From Siphonodentalium dalli (Eukaryota; Mollusca; Scaphopoda; Gadilida; Siphonodentaliidae): DNA of 64,000 nt. The DNA lies in NCBI GenBank assembly GCA_032622095.1, contig CP136066.1, positions 105,299,319 to 105,363,318 on the forward strand, in the 5' to 3' direction. Made by a program: the position numbers and the translations under genes. The notes beneath the pieces were generated by a model. That model did no database searches and was not told the DNA's origin. It was given only the letters and a program-made list of their open reading frames with translations. This document shows, in pieces, positions 11,574 to 21,554 of the stretch. Every line of letters begins with the position of its first letter. Positions within the stretch are counted from its first letter, which is position 1.

Positions 11574-12634
11574 TAGAGGTGCCACGATTATTTATTTTGA
11601 TAATCGATAATCGGTCGTCAATAATCGACTATAATCGATTAATCGTACATAATAATAATAACATCAGTAGAAGTATTCCGTAATATGGCCTATTGCCATA
11701 TTGGCTGGATGCTGGTTAACTGCTTGTTTGAGGCTTCGGCTGATGTAATTTTTGTGTTAATAAAGTGCATCATAAACCACCGCCGCCGGTAATGACTAAT
11801 GAGCACAATGTGTTCAATACAAGCACAGTTCTCGGCGATGTCATGGTTATAATATTTGTGAGTTCATTGGAACGAACGTAGCGATTAATTTAACAGCCAA
11901 ACATACAAGCAATATAAAAGTAGGAATGCACGACGGACCGACGGTGGTTCCTAAAAAAAAGGAATCTAATGTTACGGAAACTATAAGTTTCAGCGAACTT
12001 CCAGAGCATGGATAACAATTACAAAGGTGGGCCCCCGCCCGCAAATTTCAGGACTCATAAAAAAATAAGTATTTGGTAATAGTTAATTTCATTTAGCAGT
12101 CACCACACTATAAGCGATAGCCTGTACTAGTAACATCTAAGTATACTTATACAAACAAAGTATACTTGCTGCAAATGACACCGCCGAGAATATCGCTGAT
12201 TAAAATGCCGTAGGTTCCCTGATATCGAGAGAATGTCAATCAACTCCCCTTTGGTCCAATGAGATTCAAGGGCGAGGGCATTCAGTTCACTGACAGTCAG
12301 TCCATTTCAAAGACGTAGTGCCGCCTTTCTTGTAGAAATATACAACGATGTCGGCATAAGTTCAAAGCTGCAGTGCCGCCATCATGGCGCCATGCAATTT
12401 GAAGAATATACAATGACTCGAAGAGTAACCATGTCATCAAATGAACTGCCAGCTGTTTGCAACATATACTAGTAGTACTCAAGTTGTCGGAATCTCTTAT
12501 CAGGGTATTCAACAATAACCAGCATTTTCCAACGTCCGAAATAAATAACGCAGATTAATCGACGACGGAAATGGTAATCGATTATCGGTTTTATCAACGG
12601 TTCATCGATTATACGATTAATCGTGGCACCCCTA
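11574..12634. mobile_element. Non-autonomous hAT element, copy 2 (inverted)
   Basis: It is bounded by 8-bp duplications GTCCAGTA (11566..11573 and 12635..12642). Ends are TAGAGGTGCCACGATT and ...CGTGGCACCCCTA. It is nearly identical to 8824..9881 but inverted. The different target duplications show two separate insertions. Confidence 0.85.
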
Positions 12635-12771
12635 GTCCAGTACAAAATTTTTGTTATTGCTTTTTCCGAATGGGAAGAGTGACTGGGACCAGAATAGTAC
12701 AAATTTACTATGTGTCATAAATTTGCAAAACCCCTCCCCCAACAATTTTTCCAGCTTCCGCTGCCCCTGTG

Positions 12772-12830
12772 CACCATATAAGGTTGTTTTGCCAGAAGTC
12801 CTCTTCCGAGTGAGATCATACAGATGCTAG
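12772..12830 (-). pseudogene. Relic of exon D-type acceptor and exon start (copy 2)
   Basis: A second, more diverged match to the exon D start: 'caccatataag', 'gccagaagtcctcttcc' and 'gatcatacagatg' on the plus strand align with 'caccacataag', 'gccagccgtcctctcc' and 'aaccatacagatg'. No finger coding follows. It lies about 70 bp from copy 1, which points to tandem duplication and decay. Confidence 0.5.
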
Positions 12831-12899
12831 ATATGGTGTGATTTTAAGAGAATTACATCAAAAGACAGATATTTAATCATATTCATTCAATATACATTT

Positions 12900-12957
12900 T
12901 TGACAGCCCATCACATAAATGAACTCAGCCAAGAATCGTCTCCAAGTGAAGACATAC
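12900..12957 (-). pseudogene. Relic of exon D-type acceptor and exon start (copy 1)
   Basis: The plus strand here ('tgacagcccatcacataa', then 'tcgtctccaagtgaagac', then 'atacagat') matches the corresponding parts of exon D at 14669..14730 ('tgacagtccaccacataa', 'tcctctccaactgaaacc', 'atacagat'). On the minus strand the acceptor CAG has become CAC, so the splice site is dead. The finger-coding part is missing beyond 12900. Further intron homology continues to about 12995 ('tagagtcggag'). Confidence 0.6.
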
Positions 12958-12995
12958 AGATATTTATGTTACATGTAGCTAGAGTCGGAGAACAG

Positions 12996-13690
12996 TGTTT
13001 GACAGGCAAACTCAGGCATATTTACTCACAACTAATAATGAAGTTGCAGCTATATACAATACATTCACCCAATGGCCCATGTATGATGTTTTGCACCAAA
13101 TTAGATGAAGCATAGATCAACAAAGAACGATAACTCTATACAACTTCAGCACAACATGGTCATGATCAAACCTAACATGTAAACATCCAACGTTTATTGT
13201 GTGCACGTATATGTTTTCAGTTAAACTAATGTGTCCATAGTTTTAGCCTTTGATATCTGAATACTACACCGGATCAGCGGGAAGACAGCGCATGAGTACT
13301 AAATTATCAATTTAACGCACCCAAAGAAGTCCATAATATGTCTTTAATTACAATATATTCTTTGGGAAACATTAAAATTTACATATACCTATATTTTGAT
13401 ATACAACACAATGTACATGCCCATCTTACTTATTACACACCATGTTATGTAATGCTACTGATTCAAACTTATACAACTTTGTACTTCTGTCAATAAACCA
13501 TTCTGATTCTGATACTGGCTGATGAGTTGTTGACTCCCATTGATTCATTTATAGGGATGTTCAGCCAATAAGTTCAACATGTGAGAGCGTTTTCTGAACA
13601 TCCCAGGAAATGACTGAACGGGAATCAACAGGTTGTTCCTCTGCTAGTTTTCCGCTTCGTAACATAACATCGTTGGGCTTCTAAAGAGTA
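12996..13690. other. Intron, no feature seen
   Basis: AT-rich sequence between the exon relics and a molluscan repeat module. Nothing supportable. Confidence 0.3.
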
Positions 13691-14060
13691 AAATCCTCTA
13701 AAAATCTAATTTTATAGGAGTATTTTCGTCTGCAAAACTCACATAACAAATTTGGTTCCGATAAAATAAACCAAACTAAAGTTGTCATCCGGAAACCTCA
13801 AATATTGAAAATTCTAAGTCGAAAAGAGCCATAAGTCAGTAAAAAATATTCGGACCGAACCCATAATCAAAATTGGCCTCTATTTTGGTCTGGAAAACTC
13901 ACATACCAAATTTAGTTCTGATAAAATAACCCTAACTAAAGTTATCATCCGGAAACAAAACTGCTAATGGACAGATGGCTAGACAGGCAGACTGACGGAC
14001 GGACAGACCAATCACATAATATGGCCGTTTTTTCAAACTGGCGTATAACGGCCATATAAA
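13691..14060. repeat. 'cataactc/atcatccgg' repeat modules with GGACGGACAGACC tail
   Basis: Two diverged units of 'ggaccgaacccataatcaa', 'cacataccaaatttagttc' and 'aaagttatcatccggaaac' end in a GAC-rich microsatellite and 'atatggccgttttttcaaa'. The same family recurs at 31305, 40805, 44390 and 51835. Similar repeats are familiar from molluscan genomes; I cannot name the family. Confidence 0.6.
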
Positions 14061-14140
14061 AGCTATTTATCTCTGGAAATAGCATTTGTGTCTACCATTA
14101 CATTTGCATGATAATCCTTTATAACACAGTTGCTGTAAAA

Positions 14141-14296
14141 GATGTAATGCCCTAAATAATCGACTCCTTAACCACAGCAGAATTACGGGTACCTAACTTT
14201 TCAGGATTTAGTCGGAAATATGGCTTGTTTCAGTGTGGAAAAGTTACCCATAATTCTGCTGTGGTTAAGGAGTCGATTATTTAGGGAATTACTGTA
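14141..14296. mobile_element. TA-flanked fold-back MITE, copy 3
   Basis: The family arms are complete, but the first few terminal bases are altered ('gatgtaatgccc'). It is about 160 bp past the exon D stop. Confidence 0.75.
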
Positions 14297-14454
14297 ATTG
14301 AACCGATAGATTCCAAATATGCAAAAAAGTGTTTTTGCGCTAAAACGGCAGATACAACATTTTAGAAGCCCACCGACGATAACATCCCTGCAAATGAAGA
14401 ATAGACCAATCCAATGCATACTGCTAGAACTGGGTGGGAGAATCCATTAAGAAA

Positions 14455-14715
14455 TCAAAGGTTTAAGCTCCATTGGTTCTTCTTATAGCAGGTGACATAA
14501 TGATCTTTGAGTTTGTCCTTTCTCACAAATTTCTTGTCACAGTTCGTACAACAGTGAGTTTTAGGATTTTCGGTGTGGAAATTTCGAATGTGGCGCAGCA
14601 GACTCACTCTGTTTATAAATAGCTTTTGACAGTGACGACAGGTGAACGCAGTTCTCCAGTCGGATACCATTGACAGTCCACCACATAAGTCTGCATAGCC
14701 AGCCGTCCTCTCCAA
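14455..14715 (-). CDS. Alternative terminal exon D: two zinc fingers (C2H2 + C2HC)
   Basis: The exon starts in phase 0 after the acceptor ctgtatggtttcag (LERTAGYADLCGG) and ends at a stop after 86 residues. Finger 1 is CRHCQKLFINRVSLLRH, then IRNFH. Finger 2 is CTNCDKKFVRKDKLKDH, then YVTC, a C2HC variant. The linker HTENPKTH resembles the usual TGEKP-type spacer. The acceptor and about 60 bp of upstream intron match those of exon E at 11151, so the two arose by duplication that included intron sequence. Two decayed relics of the same exon start lie between them. A fold-back MITE (14141..14296) sits about 160 bp past the stop and probably within the 3' untranslated region. Confidence 0.84.
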   Translation of the reverse strand: MERTAGYADLCGGLSMVSDWRTAFTCRHCQKLFINRVSLLRHIRNFHTENPKTHCCTNCDKKFVRKDKLKDHYVTCYKKNQWSLNL

Positions 14716-15541
14716 CTGAAACCATACAGATGTTAAGATTAGAGTTGGAGACGAAAGGATGGCTGGCAGACAACTAAATAAAATTTTAACCATATTAATA
14801 ATTCACTAATATATGTATATGTGACATATTGAATTAGCTATAGATTCGATCAGTTTCATCACATATTCGATACACTAAACATTTCATCTCCCGTTCCCTA
14901 TTTTAATATGTTGATAATGATGGTTCTGGTATTCTCACAAAATTTAATTATCAAATCCACATGCTTCCATAACTCTGTGCACATGCGAAGTTAACTCGTA
15001 TGTTTCCACTTAATTAAATGAAGTGCTCACTCCAACCTTTAAAACATGATGCATTCAAATTACCCTGATGGATTCATTGAATTCAACTTTTAATTGGAAA
15101 TCGTACAAGATAACATGAATATTAATTAGTACATCTCTAATTATGTTCACATTATCACGATACATATCGTATCAAGAGAAAATGTATCGTTACGGCTCTA
15201 CTTCAGACGATCACTATAATTTCTGGTATTTCAAATAAAAATATAATCTGAGTTTCACGCGGGCTTACGACAAGAATTTATTTGTATAGAGATGATTATT
15301 TCCACTTATTTATTGTAATATTGGGACAGTAATGCTGTTTCAATGAGTTTCAATGAAGATGCTCCCAGATCGTCTATCGATTCACCTATCAAATATAGGA
15401 TCAACTCCAGTCAATAGATACAGATGTGTCTCAACAGATCAGTATATCTACCCTTCTGACAGTAGTTCCTATATGCTATCAGGTGTTTTTCCATCTTGGA
15501 AAGAAGTACCATCTGATCAGTACAATGACTTAATAATGACT
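14716..15541. other. Intron upstream of exon D
   Basis: The acceptor-proximal 60 bp are homologous to exon E's intron. 'cgatacatatcgtatc' near 15159 resembles a hAT-type fragment. No gene seen. Confidence 0.3.
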
Positions 15542-15709
15542 TACAGTAATGCTCTAAGTAATCGACTCCTTAACCACAGCAGAATTATGGGTAACTTTTC
15601 AGGATTTAGTCGGAAATATGGCTTGTTACCATTCATCGGAAAGCTCTCCCCGAAAGTTACCCATAATTCTGCTGTGGTTAAGGAGTCGATTACTTAGAGC
15701 ATTACTGTA
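15542..15709. mobile_element. TA-flanked fold-back MITE, copy 4
   Basis: TACAGTAATGCTCTAAGTAA to the inverted ...GAGCATTACTGTA, with the family's central arms. Confidence 0.8.
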
Positions 15710-16085
15710 GGTCAAAAGGAACTCAAAGGGTACCTGAACAATAAGGAATAACTCCCACGAATAGTTCAAGCCTAATTATAATTGCCTGAATGGTTTAGGT
15801 CAAAATGACCTCACAAACATGATTAGATAGGTCATTCTGAAATAAAGTAGGTCAAAACAGTGGGAAATTGTCAGAAGCTTATATCGATAAATAAAAAATA
15901 TTTTGAAGATAAATTTGTCGTTTTAGATGTAATTTTATATTTACCACAGATAGCAAATGTGGTTATATATTTGCAGCTTTTATGTCCACAACTGTTTGTA
16001 GAAGTAAATTCTTGGGTAGTTTCGATTCCCAGTACGGCGGTCAGCTCATGAATTCCCTTCTACAAAAAATATTCTGGACTGAGTG

Positions 16086-16429
16086 TTAACCCTTTGGAGA
16101 GTATCTGTAAAGTCATATACATGACGTCATGAGTAAATTTAACGTCAATGTCATAGCAATAATTATTAACAAGTTCGGGTCAAAAGGGTCTAATAATTCG
16201 TTTTAATTCATGTGCATTTTTTTTTAACGTGTGTTATCATAATCGATTGCACTTATACATTTGGGACATTTATATTAATCAAAATAACTCCTATACAAAT
16301 CATTTATAAATCAGATGATTTATTGAAGTTATGTCTACATAAAATAACACTTCCTGAAACGACATATATGTCGTTCTGCTCCTCAACCGATAGACGACAT
16401 ATATGTCGTTCTACTCGCCAAAGGGTTAA
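16086..16429. mobile_element. piggyBac-like TTAA element
   Basis: TTAACCCTTTGGAGAGTA at the left and 'ctcgccaaagggttaa' at the right form inverted ends with TTAA on both sides. At 344 bp it has no transposase. A 'gacatatatgtc' palindrome occurs twice inside. Confidence 0.65.
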
Positions 16430-16869
16430 GGCAATGCAAATACCATCCAAAAAAGGCCGGACTGTGTGGAATTGGATGAAAATTATAAATTGGGCCCTAA
16501 TTGTGTATCATCTCGTTGATAATAACTATAAACTACTTGGTGACTTCTGAAGTTAGAACCTATTTACAGTCATTGTCGTAATTTTTAACTACTGTCCTAT
16601 TTGATGTCAATGATGCCTTTATTATGAAATTTATTATTGGACCACAAGGTATAAATAGCCATCACCACAACCATTTAATTGACAGTTGCTAGCTGTTTGT
16701 TTACATCGTGAAGCTCTTTATAGCTACCATCAGGAATTATTAAGAACAGAAACTGTCATAGGATACAAGCTTTTACGGAAATATTTTTGTCAAGATCTGC
16801 AAATTAATATTGCACAAATTTAAAACTAAGTGAAAAATAATATTGCGCGAAATAAAAAACAAGTACGAG
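16430..16869. other. Intergenic/intronic stretch, no feature seen
   Basis: AT-rich, no motif or repeat boundary recognised. Confidence 0.3.
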
Positions 16870-17357
16870 TAAGGTATTTGAGGCAGCACAGCTTTATTAC
16901 AAAGTGCATTTAAAAAAAAGAGATGCTGGTCCATCCACAGAATCCATCAAGTCACAAACTGTAGAACACTTTACTTAAGAGCGCACTGTTTAATAAATAA
17001 ATGCTGTTTCATTCAAAGACTACATGAAGTCACAATATTGAGACAGTACCAGTTAGTTCGAATTTTTCTGATGGAATGCTGTTCCTTTCACTCAACAGGC
17101 TGATCCACAGAAATCAAGGCTGCACAACTCAACTTCAAAGTATGGATTTTATTTTTAGAAAATCACAGAAATGATGGACTCGCACATATCAGACAGCACT
17201 ACTTAACTTCAGAGTAATTTCTTAAGGCAATACCATTTTGTCCACAGAGCCACAAAATTGAGACAGCACTATAAATAAACCTAGAGTGGATTCTTATGAA
17301 CGAAAAACTATTCCACTCAGAGAACAAGTCGAGTCACATTGGAGATCACATTATTAC
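16870..17357 (-). repeat. Degenerate tandem copies of the end of the HTH exon, in its 3' flank
   Basis: Left of the HTH stop codon, five to six units of roughly 60-80 bp repeat themes such as 'ccacagaa..caagtcacaaa.ttgagacagcact' (plus strand). They resemble the plus-strand sequence over the end of the coding exon ('cacagaaacgatcaagccaca', i.e. WLDRFCE). They contain stops and so are not translated. They probably form the 3' untranslated region and finish near an AATAAA at 16893..16898. Unit boundaries were judged by eye. Confidence 0.5.
16893..16898 (-). promoter_or_regulatory. Candidate poly(A) signal AATAAA for the HTH exon
   Basis: AATAAA lies on the minus strand at the far end of the repeat-rich 3' flank, about 460 nt past the HTH stop. 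It is a plausible 3' end, but the hexamer is frequent in this AT-rich DNA. Confidence 0.3.
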
Positions 17358-17825
17358 TTAATTCATGAATGGATTTTTTAAAGCAATTCCGTTCCGTTCA
17401 CAGAAACGATCAAGCCACATATTGGAGGCCTTGAATTCAGTTTTTCCCAGTTCAACAGCAATTTGTTTTGCTTGCTCGATCAAGAAACGCCTTGAAACTT
17501 TAACTCCTCCATTAACAGCATTGGTGTACCACGCAAATGTTGCGGTCTCGATATCATGGAATTGTCCTTTTGAACTTCTCATACGTCGAGTTTCGCCACC
17601 AAACTTCATGAAACATTGCTTTATACTGTCCTTAGATTTGATCCAAGTTGAGAGAGTGCTTGACGCCATCTGGAAATGTCTCGCGATTTCACTCTTTGAC
17701 ATGCGTCCTTCCTCCACGAGCATTAAAGCTTCGTATTTGGTTCTGAAGTCGCGATACTTGTGAGTTTCTTTTCGACGTGACCTGTCGTCAGGGCTTAACA
17801 CTGCTAGTCTTGGATCCAAGAAAGA
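17358..17825 (-). CDS. Alternative terminal exon with two CENP-B/pogo-type HTH DNA-binding domains
   Basis: The exon starts in phase 0 after the acceptor tctctcattccag (residues SFLDPRLAV) and runs 155 codons to a stop. Residues about 27-68 look like the psq/CENP-B N-terminal helix-turn-helix: FRTKYEALMLVEEG, then SKSEIARHF and STLSTWIK. Residues about 90-148 look like the second, CENPB/Tc5-type HTH: TATFAWYTNAVNGG, then KASNMWLDRFCERNGI. This pair is the DNA-binding region of pogo/Tigger transposases and of CENP-B. The DDE catalytic part is absent, because the stop follows directly. It lies on the same strand and in the same phase as the zinc-finger tails, so splicing from the linker would give a BTB-HTH protein comparable in idea to Drosophila pipsqueak. 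The alternative reading is a truncated Tigger-like fossil. The intact frame and usable acceptor argue against that. Confidence 0.75.
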   Translation of the reverse strand, partial: SFLDPRLAVLSPDDRSRRKETHKYRDFRTKYEALMLVEEGRMSKSEIARHFQMASSTLSTWIKSKDSIKQCFMKFGGETRRMRSSKGQFHDIETATFAWYTNAVNGGVKVSRRFLIEQAKQIAVELGKTEFKASNMWLDRFCERNGIALKNPFMN

Positions 17826-18172
17826 CTGGAATGAGAGATATCAGCGAGTTAACCCTTTCTATACTAAACACTGATTGAGTGTAATCCTGTCGAAAATTTT
17901 CAGATAATATGTTCATTGTTTAACAAACGACCAACTTATTATCTGAACATTTCCCTCAACAAATAGGACTCCTTCTGCACTTTTATTTTATTACCTGTAT
18001 ATCCCTCCAAATCAATAATAGAACATTCCAATGTTCACTTTTTTAACTTGGTGGAGAAATCCATTCAGTATATAAAGGGATACAGGGGCGCTGAAGTGTA
18101 CAATCTTTCCATTCTCAGAGAAATATCAGTTCATCAAAGCTGTAAATCATTAAGACTTGATGCCACGGAATA

Positions 18173-18316
18173 TACAGTGATGCCCTAAGTAATCGACTCC
18201 ATAACCACTGAGAGCTTTCCAATGAATGGCAACAAGCCATATTGCCGACTAAATCCTGAAAAGTTACCCATAATTCTGCTGTGGTTATGGAGTCGATTAC
18301 TTAGGGCATTATTATA
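18173..18316. mobile_element. TA-flanked fold-back MITE, copy 5 (internally deleted)
   Basis: The left arm is shortened after 'cgactccataaccactgag' and the right arm is complete. Flanking TATA/TATA is consistent with a TA target. Confidence 0.7.
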
Positions 18317-19118
18317 CCTTAACTGTACTGTAAGTGGGTCACACATTTACATTTTTCCATTTTATTTGAGATTTTATTCACATTATTTTTTTAGATAATT
18401 AATACATAAAGCCTTTTAAAGGTATGAATGATATTTGATATTGAATTGTCCTGTGATTACATAAATAATAAAGAACCATCGAATGTTGGTTTATTTATAA
18501 ATTGTAAAGAATTCGCAGACAGTAAGCTACATGTCCTGTCATTGTGAAAATTTGACAGGCACCATTCTGAAATGACCAGCTCCATCCATTTGGTGCCTGT
18601 CATTTTGACAGGCAGTTAAAAAAAAAATTATTTTGAGCCTTGATCTACTCCCTAATATGTGTAACTTTTCCATATTTTTGTCTCCGGGAGAAGTGACTTC
18701 TCTCATATATACCAGTATGCTTATGTCCCAACAGGATATAATATAAGTATATTTATATATTATAATGGTGTTCTTATTCATTATATTAATGGTTTTATAA
18801 ATGGACTCTTGTATTGCATAAAACTGGTGGCTCATAAAAGGGTGATGTTGGGGGTGTAAATTGATTTTCACTCATTGTAACTTCTCCCTGATAACAACAG
18901 TCCACCTCTCCCTAATAACCAAACAGGGAGAAATGACTTCTCCCAATATGAAACCTCTAGGCTGGTGCCTACTGTATACTGTAGTAAACTGTAATCCTTT
19001 CTTTACTAAAGCTACTCTTGGATTTCAAAGGGAGATAATTCATACCTCAGAAATAAGTGACAAGTCTTTGATCAGAAAACAATATTTGTAAAAACTAAAT
19101 AAAATCAAACTGTAGTTA
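18317..19118. other. Intron with small palindromes
   Basis: 'cctgtcattgtgaaaatttgacaggcacc' and its near complement lie at about 18535..18616. 'gggagaa.tgacttctc' occurs at about 18687 and 18926 in an inverted arrangement. No gene. Confidence 0.3.
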
Positions 19119-19730
19119 AAGGTACTCAATCTGATCAGACGGTTCCATATCATCAAATTACAACAACAACATTTATTCAAAATACATGTATGCTTTTGTT
19201 ATCTGAGAATCGATTAATTACAACAAAATAATGCTCACTGAGTGGTTTAACTTTTCGATGAATCCATATGTTTGCGCTTTTATTCTGGAGGATTAAAGAC
19301 ATGTGATACACGCCGGTAGGGTGTAAAATAGCAGTTGAGAATAATCTTGCTCAAAGTAATTACATTTTACGAATATTAATCCAAATTGACAACACATACT
19401 GTCATTCTTATATATTACCTAAATGCAATGACTCTCAAATGGTGAAATCATTGTGTTAGTTTATCGCCGATAGTTGCATCCTGAGTCAAGATATAAACAC
19501 ATGTATTTACAATTGAGTGTAGTTCCGACGATGTTTTCTATGGAGTGGTATTGTCGATTTCTTTGAAATTTTTGGTGATGTTAGTAGAATGCTACATTCC
19601 CCAGGTTTGCATAGCACATGAGCACTAACTTGTCAATGTTACGCACTCGAACAAGTCCATGGTATATCTTTACGTTTCTCAAAATTGGCCATCAGTGTTG
19701 ATATTAGCCAACCCTGTGTTGTCATGTAGT
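19119..19730. repeat. Fragment of the AAAGGTACTCAAT element and unique DNA
   Basis: 'aaaggtactcaatctgatca' and 'atcaaattacaacaacaac' match the elements at 5017 and 5500. The rest is undefined. Confidence 0.4.
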
Positions 19731-19829
19731 AGAGTCCATCTAACAATTTCTTGTGAGGATGGCAAACCAAAGCGAAGATCTTTTGGTTCTGACATCTTTA
19801 CTATCAGTTTCTTTAGATACATCTTCTAA

Positions 19830-20180
19830 CCAACATGACATTGACCAGGGTCCTTCTGAAGCAGGGAAGTATCCAGGGCTGTTTTGATACCTGTTCAGGC
19901 CTGCAAGTTTCATAATTTCGCGTAACCTGTTTTTCGTTCGCATCGTTTTCATTATAGGTAATGTCCAGGCGAACTGAACAGATGTTTGCCTCAAATTTCC
20001 TGGCCTGCCTGTTACAGGTTTCCAAACTCTGAAAGCAAAAATGTCCCCAAATTCCTAATGAATAGTATTTATTCAACTGAATTATCTATCTCTTTTTTTC
20101 AAGGCAATTTTCCTGACATCAACAATATAAAATGTAATTCATCAATCAGAAGTTAATATAAAGTTTTTATGTTGATGTTA
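19830..20180. repeat. Interspersed repeat shared with 37590..37790
   Basis: 'cagggaagtatccag', 'cctgttacaggttt', 'aaactctgaaagc' and 'ccaaattcct' occur in the same order and orientation in both places. This copy has about 110 extra bases between two CAGGCC words. A minus-strand reading frame across it is not taken as a gene. Confidence 0.55.
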
Positions 20181-21306
20181 CCCAATTAGAAATCTCAATT
20201 TATATGGAAACTTTGTCAGTTGGAGGATACTGGTAGGTATACATCCCTGAACGACCTCTGGATTTTGTTGTTCTGAAGTGTATCTCATGAAGTATTATAA
20301 TGCGGAATCTTGTAGGTAGGATAAATGTTCGAGATTCAATTTGCTGTTGAGATATAAATGCAAAATATTTGGTTAGATTCAAAATTATTACAGAGTTTCA
20401 TACATTTTCGAACCCTCCCGCAAAGGATAACTCCTGTGAATATCCTAATATATAAAAGAAAGTGCCCTTAAAACACGGCAATGATCGCGGTTGAACAGAA
20501 GGGAGATAACTATACATATATAATTTAGTATGGTACACATGGGCCAGCGCAAAATGACCGATAAACAATAGAGTTGTCCTGCTTACTTTGAATTTGTAAC
20601 AGCTGGTTCATTGTCTTGGACTGTTCCAATATTTATCAATGCATAGATCTTGATGTGGTCTGTTCCAATATTTATCAAAGTGTAGATCTTGATGTAAATA
20701 AAAAAGATACTTCCTTCTCGTCCAATTTTTAAATGTTGTCAGTTCAATTTTCCAGTCAAAATGTAATAGTATGTAGCCATGATAATTTACTATAAATGAT
20801 ATTGTTGATTTGGCTAATGTTGCTTAAATTTCTATCATGTTGGTTCCATTTGATGTAAATATTTTCTACAATATGCTTCCATTACCGGCACATCCAAACA
20901 CACTGTAAAGCCTACAATTATGTGATTTGATTGCACAACAATTTACAATCTCTACCAGAGCACACCAATCATGTACTTCCTTTCTGATTCTATATTAGGC
21001 TGGGTACCAGTTTACTATAAATATCGGCATTCTATATTTAGGGCAGGTTATCACTACATTAATGACGGAGACCACAACTCATAAAAATTGTTTTAAAGTG
21101 GAATGTTTTGGTCAAAATATTCGGAACAAGTACTCGTTAGTATGATGGAAGTGCAAATCAGAAAGCTCATTGATAAACTTCGCCTGCTGATTAATAATTA
21201 TAGGTTTCGATAGATTGATCATTTTACATGCGATAAAGATACATGTCCCCAAGCAAAAAATTAAAAAAGAAATATGATTACTGGCATAGTACTGCGGCTG
21301 TATCCA
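20181..21306. other. Intron; one short tandem duplication
   Basis: A 38-bp unit ('ctgttccaatatttatcaa' through 'tagatcttgatgt') is duplicated at about 20620..20697. Otherwise nothing recognised. Confidence 0.35.
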
Positions 21307-21554
21307 TTAACCCTTTCATGATGGGAGCAGCGCTGGTACAGAATTAAAGATCCTGTGCTAGTGCATTCTCTTTATATGTGAGTCTCCCATAGGGAGCCTC
21401 ACATTTATAATAGAATGCACTGGCTTACAAGATCAAGGTCAATATTGTTAGGACAATGTATTCTCTTTTATATGCGAGGCTCCCCATGGGAGACTCACAT
21501 ATATAAGAAAATGCTTTGGCACCAGTTGGGTTTTTTCAGTCATGCAAGGGTTAA
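21307..21554. mobile_element. piggyBac-like MITE (gctccc variant)
   Basis: TTAACCCTTTCATGA at the left to ...TCATGCAAGGGTTAA at the right; the two 'gcattctcttatatatg'-type hairpins are partly decayed. Confidence 0.75.

Noticed and set aside
15353-15697. Plus-strand frame of 114 codons
   Set aside because: Its second half is fold-back MITE sequence and the first half has no motif.
17365-17763. Plus-strand frame of 132 codons opposite the HTH exon
   Set aside because: It is the antisense shadow of a real coding exon; its sequence has no domain.
19813-20076. Minus-strand frame of 68 codons after a CAG acceptor in phase 0, a possible eighth terminal exon
   Set aside because: It has no finger or other domain. 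The acceptor region belongs to a dispersed repeat that is also at 37590..37790, and part of the frame lies in an insertion between CAGGCC words.
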